NCBI RefSeq assembly: GCF_900130065.1
Contig: NZ_FQXV01000009.1
Location: forward strand, 124,001 to 188,000
Direction: 5' to 3'
Length of the DNA stretch: 64,000 nt
DNA from: Sporobacter termitidis DSM 10068
Lineage (GTDB): Bacteria; Bacillota; Clostridia; Oscillospirales; Oscillospiraceae
Numbering within the stretch: the stretch's first letter is position 1; every line of letters starts with the position of its first letter. Of the stretch, positions 33,323 through 41,370 are shown piece after piece. The notes beneath the pieces are model-generated. The model had not been told where the DNA came from and searched no databases. It was given only the letters and a program-made list of their open reading frames with translations. The position numbers and the translations under genes are program-made.

Positions 33323-34210
33323 TCAGCTCTGCCCGATGCCCTCGAACTGTTTGGTGAACATGGCGATAAGGGGATTTGTATTGTCCTTCTTCCACATGAC
33401 GATCTCAACGGCGTCCTCCAGCTCGGGGATATACTTGAAAACCAGATTCGGATTGTTCCGCAGGGAATGATTGGCGTTGAGCGGGAAAATCCCGTAGCCC
33501 GCCTCCAGCCAGAGCGCCAGGGCGCCGATGTTCGGGGCCTCCAGGGTCCTCGGCCTGAAAAAGTCATGCTTGGCGATACGCTCGGAAAAACGGGCGATGT
33601 ACGGCGACTCCGTTTCCGGCAGCGTTAAAAACGTGTCCTCCCTGAAATCCGTCAGGCTGACGTTTTCCTTGTCGGCCAGAGGATGGGACTTTGGGATCAC
33701 CAGCCGCGTCCCCGCCATGCCGACGGGGATGTAGTCCAGGTCGTCCTGGTCATTCAAATTGAACAGCGCGGCAAACGCCACGTCGATCTCGCCGCTCTGG
33801 AGGGCGCTGTGTATGCCCGCCATCGTATGGCGCGACAGGTTGACCTGAACGTCCGGGTATTTGTCATGGAACTTATTGAGCGCCACGGAATAGGGCGGGC
33901 AGATAAGCTGCCCCTCCACCATGCCGATATTGAGCCTACCGGCAAAGCCCCGGTGAACAGCGCCCGCCTTTTCCACAAGGGCCTGGTATTCCCGGGCCAG
34001 CCGGTTGAGGCCCTGGGCGAGAATCTCGCCGGCGGGCGTCAAGCGAATCGACTTCTTCTCCCGGGTAAAAAGCTCGATGCCAAGCTCGTCCTCCATCGCC
34101 GCGATCTGACGGCTCAAAACAGGCTGCGACAGGTAAAGCCTGTCGGCGGCCCGCGTAAAGCTCAGGCACTCCGACGCGGCCAAAAAGCATTTGATCTGTG
34201 AAAAGTTCAA
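33323..34210 (-). CDS. LysR family transcriptional regulator
   Basis: This 295-residue protein has the LysR winged helix at residues 1-60 (FLAASECLSFTRAADRLYLS, then QPVLSRQIAAMEDELG) and a periplasmic-binding-like effector domain (about 90-290). The start is TTG at 34210 with GGGGGA upstream. It is followed on the same strand by the activase gene (136 bases) and faces the glycyl radical enzyme gene, so it is the likely regulator of that system. An ACAC-ATA-GTGT dyad at 34257-34267 in its upstream region is a possible binding site. Confidence 0.9.
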   Translation of the reverse strand: MNFSQIKCFLAASECLSFTRAADRLYLSQPVLSRQIAAMEDELGIELFTREKKSIRLTPAGEILAQGLNRLAREYQALVEKAGAVHRGFAGRLNIGMVEGQLICPPYSVALNKFHDKYPDVQVNLSRHTMAGIHSALQSGEIDVAFAALFNLNDQDDLDYIPVGMAGTRLVIPKSHPLADKENVSLTDFREDTFLTLPETESPYIARFSERIAKHDFFRPRTLEAPNIGALALWLEAGYGIFPLNANHSLRNNPNLVFKYIPELEDAVEIVMWKKDNTNPLIAMFTKQFEGIGQS

Positions 34211-34384
34211 GCCGATTCCCCCGTTAAATAGCCTCCTGTCAGGAGCACATAATTACACACATAGTGTAGCATACTACCGAAAATTTTGAAACAGGAAAAT
34301 CGAAACGCGCCGGCGGGCCACGTACCGTAAATGGAACATTTTCTATCGAATAACCGTCCCAAAATAAAACAGGAGGTCTGTCAC

Positions 34385-34717
34385 ATGAAAAAAATCATTG
34401 TTTTACTGATATGCGCCGGGGTGTTATTATCGGCCCTTGCCGGATGCGGAAAAAAAGAACAAAATATTGTCTTCACCGCCACCGTAGACGAAATACATGA
34501 CAGCTCGATCCTGGTATCCACAGCCGACGACGTGGGCTTTGACAAGGCAAGCGTTTCGTTTGCCGCCGATGTAAAGATCGGATTTAATCTCATCGTCGGG
34601 CAGACCGTAAAGATCACCGCGCTTCCGCAAATAAAGGAGAGCTATCCCGTGCAGGTTACCGCCGTCGCCATAGAGCTTGTAACGGAGGCCGCCTCTCCCA
34701 CCCCCGGGACGCCCTGA
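34385..34717 (+). CDS. Small lipoprotein with OB-fold-like domain
   Basis: This 110-residue protein begins with a lipoprotein signal (MKKIIVLLICAGVLLSALAGC) whose Cys21 would be lipidated, here given as the lipobox LAGC. The mature part (VFTATVDEIHDSSILVST, then IGFNLIVGQTVKITAL) has the alternating strands of a small OB-like barrel similar to DUF3221 proteins. The role is unknown. The ATG at 34385 has AGGAGG eight bases upstream. It is a single gene with its own terminator, placed between lysR and the glycyl radical enzyme. Confidence 0.8.
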   Translation: MKKIIVLLICAGVLLSALAGCGKKEQNIVFTATVDEIHDSSILVSTADDVGFDKASVSFAADVKIGFNLIVGQTVKITALPQIKESYPVQVTAVAIELVTEAASPTPGTP

Positions 34718-34754
34718 TCCTTGCGGTTCTTTCCGGATTTGCGCATATCCTCCC

Positions 34755-34781
34755 AAAGCAGCCGAAAGGCTGCTTTTTTTT
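34755..34781 (+). terminator. Terminator after the small lipoprotein gene
   Basis: The stem AAAGCAGCC / GGCTGCTTT (34755-34763 with 34768-34776) with a GAAA tetraloop runs directly into a further TTTTT. Confidence 0.93.
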
Positions 34782-34844
34782 GCCGACGGCCGGGTTGGCG
34801 GAAACGTCATGATATTCTTGCATCATCTCATACGCCGATGGAAA

Positions 34845-34872
34845 TTGAATTTCCCGGGGGCTGTGCTATACT
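34845..34872 (+). promoter_or_regulatory. Promoter of the glycyl radical enzyme gene
   Basis: TTGAAT at 34845-34850 and TATACT at 34867-34872 have a 16-base spacer and an extended -10 TG. The start codon lies about 48 bases further on, with AAGGAGG at 34907-34913. Confidence 0.75.
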
Positions 34873-34920
34873 CAAGCTGGAGAAATACTGCGGCTCACTT
34901 GATTTTAAGGAGGCAGATGC

Positions 34921-37374
34921 ATGTATAAGCTGGCACCCGTCACTGAGCGCGTTAAAAAAATGCGCGAGAAATACCGCGGCACGCAGCCGGAAATCTGCAC
35001 ATCCCGTTACAGGCTGATCACGGAGTTTTATATGGACAATCCGGATCTGACCGGAATTTTAAAGCGCGCCAAAAACTTTAAGAATATCTGCGAGAATATC
35101 GCCATCCGCATCGACGACGGGGAGGTCATCGTCGGCGCCCAGTCGTCCAAGTACCGCGCCTGCGCCCTGTACCCGGAAAACTCCGTCATCTGGCTGAAGG
35201 AAGAGCTGGAGAGCGGCTATATAATGACGCGCGACATCGACCCCTATATCGTCTCCGACGAGGACAGGGATTATATCCTTTCCACCGTGGATTTCTGGAT
35301 GAAGGAGTGCATGAGCGCCAAGACAGACGCCGCCATCATCGACGAATACAAGCCCATCGCCGCAAACGGCGTGCTGCTCTTCGGGCCACGGGGCCAGACA
35401 ATGTCCCCTGTGGGCCATTTCGCCACCGGCTACAATACCGCCATCCGCAAGGGCTTTGCCGCCATCAGGGCCGAGGCCGAGGCGAAAAAGGCCGAGCTCG
35501 TCGGGCAGGGGATACCAAGCAGGACCATCGACCAGTACAACTTTTACCGCGCCGTCTCCATCGTCTGCGACGGCATGATCACGCTCACCAAGCGCTACGC
35601 GCGCCTTGCCGCGGAGATGGCGGCAGCTGAGGCCGACCCCGGGCGCAAAAAGGAGCTGGAGACGATGGCGGAGGTGCTGGACTGGTGCATGGAAAAGCCG
35701 TGCCGCAGCTTCCACGAGGCGGTGCAGTGCCTGTTCATGTACCAGACCTGCCTGTGCCTCGACGCCAACATGCACGGCATGAGCTTCGGCCGGGTGGACC
35801 AGTACCTGGGCGGCTTCTATGACAATGACATCAAGGCCGGGCGCCTTACCCCGGAATACGGCCAGGAGCTTTTGGACCTCTTTTACCTGAAGGTGGCCGA
35901 AATGAACAAGCCCTGGAGCTACGGCGCCACCCAGTCAAACCCCGGCTACACCTCCGGCCAGCTCATGACTATGGGCGGCGTGGACAAGGACGGGAACGAC
36001 GCGTCCAACGCCGTCACCTATATGATGCTGCAGACGGCCGGCCGCCTCGTCCTGCACGATCCCCCGCAGGCGCTGCGCATCCACAAGAACACCCCGCCGG
36101 AGCTCTGGGAGGCGGCGATTGAGACCACGAAGCTCGCCGGCGGCGTGCCGACATTTGAAAACGACGAGGTCATCATCCCCGCCCTGATGGCCCGGGGCCT
36201 GTCCTTGGAGGACGCGAGGAACTGTACACTCATCGGCTGTGTCGAGCCCGCCGGCTGCGGCACGGAGTGGCCCTGCTGCGGCGGCACCGGCACCGAGAGC
36301 TATATGAATCTGGCCGCCGCCTTATGGATCGCCATCAACGACGGCTACAATCCCATGCCGCCGCTCATGACGGACAGCATGGCGGAAGCCGCGAAGCTCA
36401 AGGCGTCCGAAACGCGCGTGGGACTGCCGACCGGCCATCTCTACGACATGAAGAGCTTTGAGGAGGTCAAGGAGGCTTTTAAAAAGCAGATCGAATTCTT
36501 CGTCAAATGGCACCATATGAACATCAATTCGTTCGAGTACGTGGCCCGGGAGGTCCTGCCGAACCCGGTCGTCTCCTGCACGATGGCGGGCTGCATGGAA
36601 AAGGGCATGGACGTCATGTGGGGCGGCGCCAAATACAACTCCACCGGCAATTCCGGCGTGGGCATCGGCAATGTGGCCGACAGCCTGAACATCATCCGCC
36701 ACTGCGTGTTTGAAAAGAAAGTCTGCACGGCCCGGGAGCTGTACGACGCCATACTGAACAACTGGGAGGGCTTTGAGGACCTGCACCGCTATATTCTGAA
36801 CGAGGCGCCCCATTACGGCAACGGCATCGCCGAGGCCGACGCGCTGGCCGGCTGGGCGGCCAAGGTCTTTGCCGACGCGGTCAGGGCAACGAGCGGCCCC
36901 AGGGGCAACCGTTCCAGCGCCGGTCTCTATCCCGTCACCACCAACGTCATGTTCGGCCAGATGACGGCCGCCACGCCCGACGGCCGCTATAAGGGCGAGC
37001 CCCTGGCCGACGGCATCGCCGCACCCCAGGGCTACGACAAAAACGGCCCCACGGCGATCATCGCCTCCATCTCCCAGATCAAACAGACGGATTTCGCCAA
37101 CGGGACCCTCATGAACCTCAAGTTCCACCCCACGGCCCTGGCCGGAGAGGACGGCTGGAAAAAGCTTATGCAGCTTATGCAGACTTACTTCGACTTGGGC
37201 GGCATGGAGCTCCAGATCAACGTCATCAGCACGGGCGTCCTCCGTGACGCCCAGAAAAACCCCGACAAGCACAAAGACCTCGTCGTCCGCGTCGCCGGCT
37301 TCTCCGCCTATTTCGTCGAGCTCCACATCTCCGGCCAGAACGACCTTATAAAAAGGACAGAGCTGGCGATGTAA
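34921..37374 (+). CDS. Glycyl radical enzyme of unassigned substrate (dehydratase/decarboxylase/lyase class)
   Basis: This 817-residue protein belongs to the PFL-like glycyl radical family. The thiyl Cys440 and general-base Glu442 lie in GCVEPAGCGTEWPCCGG, and the glycyl radical is Gly793 in RVAGFSAYF. A single Cys followed by Val-Glu excludes pyruvate formate lyase, which has adjacent cysteines. It fits the dehydratase/decarboxylase/C-N-lyase branch (diol dehydratase, HypD, CutC, arylacetate decarboxylases). The three extra cysteines just after Glu442 are unusual. No small HpdC-like subunit and no microcompartment gene is adjacent. The activase and a LysR regulator lie on the opposite strand upstream. 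It needs strict anaerobiosis. Confidence 0.92.
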   Translation: MYKLAPVTERVKKMREKYRGTQPEICTSRYRLITEFYMDNPDLTGILKRAKNFKNICENIAIRIDDGEVIVGAQSSKYRACALYPENSVIWLKEELESGYIMTRDIDPYIVSDEDRDYILSTVDFWMKECMSAKTDAAIIDEYKPIAANGVLLFGPRGQTMSPVGHFATGYNTAIRKGFAAIRAEAEAKKAELVGQGIPSRTIDQYNFYRAVSIVCDGMITLTKRYARLAAEMAAAEADPGRKKELETMAEVLDWCMEKPCRSFHEAVQCLFMYQTCLCLDANMHGMSFGRVDQYLGGFYDNDIKAGRLTPEYGQELLDLFYLKVAEMNKPWSYGATQSNPGYTSGQLMTMGGVDKDGNDASNAVTYMMLQTAGRLVLHDPPQALRIHKNTPPELWEAAIETTKLAGGVPTFENDEVIIPALMARGLSLEDARNCTLIGCVEPAGCGTEWPCCGGTGTESYMNLAAALWIAINDGYNPMPPLMTDSMAEAAKLKASETRVGLPTGHLYDMKSFEEVKEAFKKQIEFFVKWHHMNINSFEYVAREVLPNPVVSCTMAGCMEKGMDVMWGGAKYNSTGNSGVGIGNVADSLNIIRHCVFEKKVCTARELYDAILNNWEGFEDLHRYILNEAPHYGNGIAEADALAGWAAKVFADAVRATSGPRGNRSSAGLYPVTTNVMFGQMTAATPDGRYKGEPLADGIAAPQGYDKNGPTAIIASISQIKQTDFANGTLMNLKFHPTALAGEDGWKKLMQLMQTYFDLGGMELQINVISTGVLRDAQKNPDKHKDLVVRVAGFSAYFVELHISGQNDLIKRTELAM

Positions 37375-37392
37375 TAAAGCTTCAAACAACGC

Positions 37393-37420
37393 GCCCCGCC
37401 TTTCGGCGGGGCGTTTGATA
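37393..37420. terminator. Terminator between the glycyl radical enzyme and the MarR/OhrR gene
   Basis: The stem GCCCCGCC / GGCGGGGC (37393-37400 with 37405-37412) with a TTTC loop separates two convergent genes, and GTTTGATATTT follows on the + strand. Confidence 0.75.
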
Positions 37421-37422
37421 TT

Positions 37423-37848
37423 TCATACCGTTTTCAAAACCTTGTACAGCAGTTGATACAGGGTCCCCGCCTCGTCGGCGGTGAGCGGGATGCAGCGGCC
37501 GATTTTTTCGGGGATGCTCACTGCCTTGTCCCGCAGGCTTCCTCCCTGCTCGGTGAGCGCCACGATGACGCTGCGCTCGTCGGCCGCGTCCCGGGCCCGG
37601 GTTACAAGGCCCTGGGACTGGAGCTTTTTCACAAGCGGCGTGATGGTGCCGCTGTCCAGATGGAGCCGGTCGCCCAGCTCCTTGACGGTGGCCTCGTTTT
37701 TCTCCCAGAGCACCATCATGGCGATGTACTGGGTATATGTCAGCCCGATCTCGTCCAGAAACGGCTTGTACAGCCGCACGACCTCCCTGGAGCACGCGTA
37801 GAGCGGGAAACAGAGCTGATTTTCAAGTTTTAAAGCCTCATAACTCAT
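37423..37848 (-). CDS. OhrR-type MarR family peroxide-sensing repressor
   Basis: This 141-residue protein matches the OhrR branch of MarR. The sensing cysteine is Cys13 in LENQLCFPLYA, the same context as Cys15 of B. subtilis OhrR, and tyrosines at 28 and 38-type positions (VVRLYKPF, LTYTQYIAMM) are kept. A further Cys in IGRCIPL could be a partner for a disulfide. The winged helix covers about 50-90 with TVKELGDRLHLDSGTITPLV. It is co-transcribed with a glutathione-peroxidase-like gene upstream rather than ohrA, which it probably represses until organic peroxide oxidises the Cys. Confidence 0.87.
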   Translation of the reverse strand: MSYEALKLENQLCFPLYACSREVVRLYKPFLDEIGLTYTQYIAMMVLWEKNEATVKELGDRLHLDSGTITPLVKKLQSQGLVTRARDAADERSVIVALTEQGGSLRDKAVSIPEKIGRCIPLTADEAGTLYQLLYKVLKTV

Positions 37849-37915
37849 CCGGTCGCCTCCAGCGAAATCATATCACACAATCGCCCCGGGCGCAATTGCC
37901 CCGACAGCTGCCGCC

Positions 37916-38389
37916 TCAGAGCAGCCCGGCAATGTCGGCCTCTATTTTTTCCGGGGTGACTGTCGGCGCGTAGCGGCCGACGACGCGGCCGTCCCGGTCC
38001 ACAAGGAATTTTGTGAAATTCCACTTTATCTTCGAGCCGAGCACGCCGCCCTGCCGGCTTTTCAGGAAGGTATACAGCGGCGCTTCGTTTTTGCCGTTCA
38101 CATCGATTTTTGCAAACTGGGGAAACGTGACGCCGAAGCGCCCCGTGCAGAACGTATGAATCTCCTCCGCGCTGCCCGGCGCCTGATTGGCAAACTGGTT
38201 GCACGGGAAATCCAGAATCTCCAGCCCTTTGTCCCCGTACTTTCCGTACAGCTCCTGAAGACCGGCGTATTGCGGGGTAAAGCCGCAGGCCGTGGCCGTA
38301 TTGACGATCAGCAAGGCCCTGCCCTTAAAAGCGGACATCGGTACGGGATTTCCCTTATTGTCGCTGACTGTAATATCATAGATACTCAT
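37916..38389 (-). CDS. Glutathione peroxidase family thiol peroxidase
   Basis: This 157-residue protein reduces hydrogen peroxide or organic peroxides, in Firmicutes usually with thioredoxin. The peroxidatic Cys35 lies in NTATACGFTPQ (Cys, not selenocysteine), the second conserved motif is LDFPCNQFANQAPGS with the candidate resolving Cys, and the Trp/Asn pair is in IKWNFTKFLVD. It is followed after 67 bases by the OhrR-like gene. An AT-rich operator overlaps its promoter, so induction by peroxide is likely. Confidence 0.93.
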   Translation of the reverse strand: MSIYDITVSDNKGNPVPMSAFKGRALLIVNTATACGFTPQYAGLQELYGKYGDKGLEILDFPCNQFANQAPGSAEEIHTFCTGRFGVTFPQFAKIDVNGKNEAPLYTFLKSRQGGVLGSKIKWNFTKFLVDRDGRVVGRYAPTVTPEKIEADIAGLL

Positions 38390-38424
38390 GGTGTCACCTC
38401 ATAAAATTCAATTGTTATAAATTT

Positions 38425-38453
38425 AATTTAACACAATTAAATTTTATTGTCAA
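38425..38453 (-). promoter_or_regulatory. Promoter with overlapping OhrR-like operator, upstream of the peroxidase gene
   Basis: On the - strand TTGACA (38453-38448) and TAAATT (38430-38425) have a 17-base spacer. The spacer region (ACAATTAAATTTTATTGT, 38433-38450) resembles the TACAATT-AATTGTA OhrR box. A repressor there would block RNA polymerase. Confidence 0.65.
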
Positions 38454-38472
38454 GCCAAACCGCAAACGGCGC

Positions 38473-39036
38473 CTATATAAATGCCCGGAGACCCTTGAGG
38501 GACAGCTTTTCGATCATGTCCGAGAGCTCCTGGGGGCTCTCCTTCATGCCGCTCAGGAGCCAGTGCTGTATGATGGCCACGCAGCCGTTGGCGTAAAACA
38601 GGTAGAGCAGCTCCATCTGCTCGTCCTTCACCGCGGGGATCATTTTCTTCCACTCGGCGATGCTCCTGTCGCGGGCGATATTCATGATCCGCCGCAAAAA
38701 CACCTTGTCGCCGTAATCGCTGAACAATATCCGGCAGAGGTCGCTGTTTTTATGGATCGACTCGAAGATCTTCAGGAGCAGCCCCGAAATGGCCTCGGCC
38801 TTCAGCAGAGACTCCACCGACGACAATATCTCGCTGAACAGCTCGTTTTCGATCTGCTCCAAAAGGTCGTAGGGGTCCGAAAAATGGGAATAAAACGTGC
38901 CCCTGTTGATATCGGCCTTCTGACAGATATCCTTGATGGTAATTTTCTCGATCGGGTGCTCGCGCAAAAGCTCCAGAAGGCTTTGCTTGAGGACCATTTT
39001 TGTGTACAGGACTCTTCTGTCCGTTTTTTCCGCCAC
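38473..39036 (-). CDS. TetR/AcrR family regulator
   Basis: This 187-residue protein has the TetR DNA-binding domain at residues about 10-57 (LYTKMVLKQSLLELL, then ITIKDICQKADINRGTFYSH) and an all-helical ligand domain that resembles the TetR_C_7/8 group. The start is GTG at 39036. It is divergent from the epimerase gene at 39216, and a palindrome lies inside the shared upstream region, so it probably represses that gene and itself. Confidence 0.88.
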   Translation of the reverse strand: MAEKTDRRVLYTKMVLKQSLLELLREHPIEKITIKDICQKADINRGTFYSHFSDPYDLLEQIENELFSEILSSVESLLKAEAISGLLLKIFESIHKNSDLCRILFSDYGDKVFLRRIMNIARDRSIAEWKKMIPAVKDEQMELLYLFYANGCVAIIQHWLLSGMKESPQELSDMIEKLSLKGLRAFI

Positions 39037-39140
39037 GACTTATCCCGCCCGTTCATAAAAAATTTACATCCATTTCCAGAGATACCAGACAAAAAACTTT
39101 GTGATTGTCAGGTATCATGCATAAGGTCCGAATGTGACTG

Positions 39141-39168
39141 TTGATAATAGACACAGTGCTATTATAAT
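39141..39168 (+). promoter_or_regulatory. Promoter of the TetR-controlled epimerase gene
   Basis: TTGATA at 39141-39146 and TATAAT at 39163-39168 have a 16-base spacer. The TetR-type palindrome sits exactly across the spacer. Confidence 0.75.
39144..39165. promoter_or_regulatory. Putative TetR operator
   Basis: ATAATAG-ACACAGTG-CTATTAT at 39144-39165 has perfect 7-base arms around an 8-base centre and overlaps both core promoter elements. The centre ACACAGTG is repeated inverted as CACTGTGT at 39190-39197, which may be a second half-site. Confidence 0.7.
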
Positions 39169-39215
39169 GAAATTGTGATAGTTAATCAACACTGTGTTCG
39201 TAAAAATGGAGTGGT

Positions 39216-40226
39216 ATGATGCGTACTAAATATTTAGTGACGGGCGCGGCCGGCCATCTGGGCAGCGCGGTCGTCCGCGAGCTGATATCGTCGGACCTTC
39301 GGGATATACGCGTGCTTGTCATGCCGGGAGATAAAGCGGCCGCGCGGCTGCCGGACGGCGTCGAGCAGGTAAAGGGCGACCTTTTGGACAAAGCCTCCCT
39401 GTCGGAGTTCTTTGCCGTGCCCGAGGAGACGGAGACGATCGTCATCCACTGCGCCGGCATCGTCAGCACCTCCATGAAGGCCAGCAAAAGGCTGCACGAC
39501 GTCAACGTGGGCGGCACAAAAAACATCGTGGACATGTGCGTACAGCAAAATGTGAAAAAGCTCGTCTATGTAAGCTCCATCCACGCCATGCCGACGCTGC
39601 CGGACGGCCAGCCGATGTCGGAGATAGAGACGTTTGACCCGGCCAAGGTCGTGGGGCCGTACGCCAAGACGAAAGCGGAGGCCACGGCCTATGTGAAGGA
39701 AGCCGTCAAAAACGGGCTCAACGCGACGATCGTCTACCCCTGCGGCATTTTAGGGCCGTACGACTATGGCAAAAGCAATAACATCACGCAGCTTATCATT
39801 GCGTACTGTATGGGCAAAATGCCCGTCGGCCTCAAGAGCCGTTTCGATTTTGTCGACGTGCGCGACGTGGCAAAGGGCATCGCGGCGGCGGCGCAGCGGG
39901 GCGGCGCCGGCGAGGGCTATATCCTCGGCAACCGCCAAGTCTCCGTGTCGGAGATGTTCGACCTGTTCCACAAGGAAACCGGGGGACGGCGCACGCGGTT
40001 TTTCGCCCCCATGTGGCTGGCCCGCGCCGGCCTGCCGCTGACGGCCCTCTATTACAGGTTCCGGCGACAGCAGCCGCTTTTCTGCGCCTATTCCCTGCAC
40101 ACCCTCGGCGGCAACTCTCTCTATTCCCACGCCAAGGCTTCCCGCGATTTGGGCTACCGCCCCCGCCCCTTTGAGGAAACCATCCGCGACACTATCGCCT
40201 GGCTGAAGGGCGAGGGAAGAATCTGA
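39216..40226 (+). CDS. NAD-dependent epimerase/dehydratase (extended SDR)
   Basis: This 336-residue protein is an extended short-chain dehydrogenase with the NAD motif VTGAAGHLGSAVV at its start, HCAGIVS, VNVGGTKNIVD, and the active-site Tyr-x3-Lys in GPYAKTKAEA after VYVSSIHA. The profile fits 3-beta-hydroxysteroid-dehydrogenase-like or dihydroflavonol-reductase-like enzymes rather than sugar epimerases. A paralogue at 62392-63456 keeps the same order of motifs. Two ATG codons lie in tandem at 39216 and 39219; the second has the better distance (7 bases) from GGAG. Confidence 0.88.
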   Translation: MMRTKYLVTGAAGHLGSAVVRELISSDLRDIRVLVMPGDKAAARLPDGVEQVKGDLLDKASLSEFFAVPEETETIVIHCAGIVSTSMKASKRLHDVNVGGTKNIVDMCVQQNVKKLVYVSSIHAMPTLPDGQPMSEIETFDPAKVVGPYAKTKAEATAYVKEAVKNGLNATIVYPCGILGPYDYGKSNNITQLIIAYCMGKMPVGLKSRFDFVDVRDVAKGIAAAAQRGGAGEGYILGNRQVSVSEMFDLFHKETGGRRTRFFAPMWLARAGLPLTALYYRFRRQQPLFCAYSLHTLGGNSLYSHAKASRDLGYRPRPFEETIRDTIAWLKGEGRI

Positions 40227-40239
40227 GACGGCATAACGT

Positions 40240-40281
40240 AATCCCCGCATGAACAAGCCGTTCAGGCGGGGATTTTTTTAT
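40240..40281 (+). terminator. Terminator after the epimerase gene
   Basis: AATCCCCGC (40240-40248) pairs with GCGGGGATT (40266-40274), and an inner TGAAC/GTTCA pair extends the stem; TTTTTTTATTT follows. It separates two convergent genes. Confidence 0.88.
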
Positions 40282-40292
40282 TTAAAGGGTGT

Positions 40293-40985
40293 TCAGGCGA
40301 AATGCGTCAGAAAATCTTCGATTTTTGTGTCGTCCAGGATGGTGACGACGAAGCTTGTCATATAATTGCCCTGCCTGTGCACAAAGAAATACTGATCGTA
40401 CTCTATATACTTTTCAAACACATGGAGCGTTTTATAATCCGTGGCGCCGACCTTTGTGGTATATGTATCGTCAATGGTATAGTCCTCGGGATCGAGCGCC
40501 ATTGCCGCGGCCAGCAGATAGTCGCTCTCGCTGACCGACGCCATACCGTCGGCGTTTTCAAACATGACGATAACGTTACTCCCGGTGGTGGGATCGCTGG
40601 CCATCATATCGTAAATCGTCGACAGGCCCGAGGCGGCGGCGGCCCATTTCGTTTTATCGGACAGTGTGTCCGCCGCAATGCTCATTTTCTCGGCGACTTC
40701 CTCATCCGGAGAGACCTCCCAGCCGTCCGGCAAGGTGAACTTCAGTCCGGTGAATACGCTGGAATACACGCCATTGCTCCAAACGCCCCGCGCAGGCACG
40801 CCGCCGTTGTCGGCCGAAGCGCCGGCGCCGGCATTTCCTCCCTCATCAGGAGAGGCGTCGGCCGAGGTGTCGGCCGGGACGCTCGCATCCGGCGAGGGGC
40901 TCGTCTGCGGCGTTTCCGAAGCGCAGGAACTGAAAAGTGTCAGCGTCAGGATCAATGCGAAGACAGGGATTGTTTTCTTTAACAA
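40293..40985 (-). CDS. Lipoprotein of unknown function
   Basis: This 230-residue protein starts with a lipoprotein signal ending in the lipobox FSSC. A low-complexity linker of Ser, Pro, Ala, Asp and Gly follows (about 25-70), which would reach through the wall. The folded part begins at VYSSVFTGLKFTLPDGWEVS, a pattern seen in PsbP/LpqN-like lipoproteins, and continues with SNVIVMFENADG and a Tyr-rich end. The start is TTG at 40985, eight bases after GAGGAG; the frame to 41015 is not supported by a site. It is a single gene, and its function is unknown. Confidence 0.75.
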   Translation of the reverse strand: MLKKTIPVFALILTLTLFSSCASETPQTSPSPDASVPADTSADASPDEGGNAGAGASADNGGVPARGVWSNGVYSSVFTGLKFTLPDGWEVSPDEEVAEKMSIAADTLSDKTKWAAAASGLSTIYDMMASDPTTGSNVIVMFENADGMASVSESDYLLAAAMALDPEDYTIDDTYTTKVGATDYKTLHVFEKYIEYDQYFFVHRQGNYMTSFVVTILDDTKIEDFLTHFA

Positions 40986-41124
40986 TGGTGTCACTCCTCG
41001 GGCATTTTCTGCCACTTTATATTATTTATGAAAAACCCAAACGAAAAACACAGTTATTCCCTGTGTTTTTCTGGATATCTATTTAAGTTTATCGTGTAAT
41101 TTTTAAGCACAAAATAGTAAAAAA

Positions 41125-41298
41125 TTAAGAATTTTTTGAAAATTTTGCTTTTTCCCACCGTGTCTCGTGGGCGATGAGGCAGTCGGTATTCGGGCAGGCC
41201 GGGAGCGCGTCGTCGTCTGTTTCCAGCGTAACGACATCGTCGCTGAAAACGCATTGATACCGCCCTCTGCCCGGTTTTTCGCCGATATTGAACGCCAT
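41125..41298 (-). CDS. Small zinc-ribbon-like protein
   Basis: This 57-residue protein begins MAFNIGEKPGRGRYQCVF and has LPACPNTDC near residue 33. The start GEKPGxGxYxC and the closing LPxCPxxxC resemble small one-finger zinc-ribbon proteins of clostridia, although the first knuckle here has only one Cys (Cys16). The ATG at 41298 has AAAGGGGG nine bases upstream, but that sequence is also the descending arm of a terminator hairpin, so translation may be weak or regulated. Confidence 0.6.
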   Translation of the reverse strand: MAFNIGEKPGRGRYQCVFSDDVVTLETDDDALPACPNTDCLIAHETRWEKAKFSKNS

Positions 41299-41302
41299 GG
41301 AC

Positions 41303-41343
41303 AAAAACCCCCTTTGATGCCAGTATGCCCGGATCAAAGGGGG
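41303..41343 (-). terminator. Terminator of the flippase gene; its arm contains the next ribosome binding site
   Basis: A perfect 11-bp stem (CCCCCTTTGAT at 41308-41318, ATCAAAGGGGG at 41333-41343) with a 14-base loop is followed on the - strand by TTTTT. The AAAGGGGG in the second arm on the - strand is the only ribosome binding site for the small gene that starts at 41298. Confidence 0.88.
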
Positions 41344-41370
41344 TCTAATAAATTAATGCCGTTGACCAAA

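Noticed and set aside
34921-37374. Annotation as pyruvate formate lyase
   Set aside because: The two adjacent active-site cysteines of PFL are absent; the GCVEP motif belongs to other glycyl radical enzymes.
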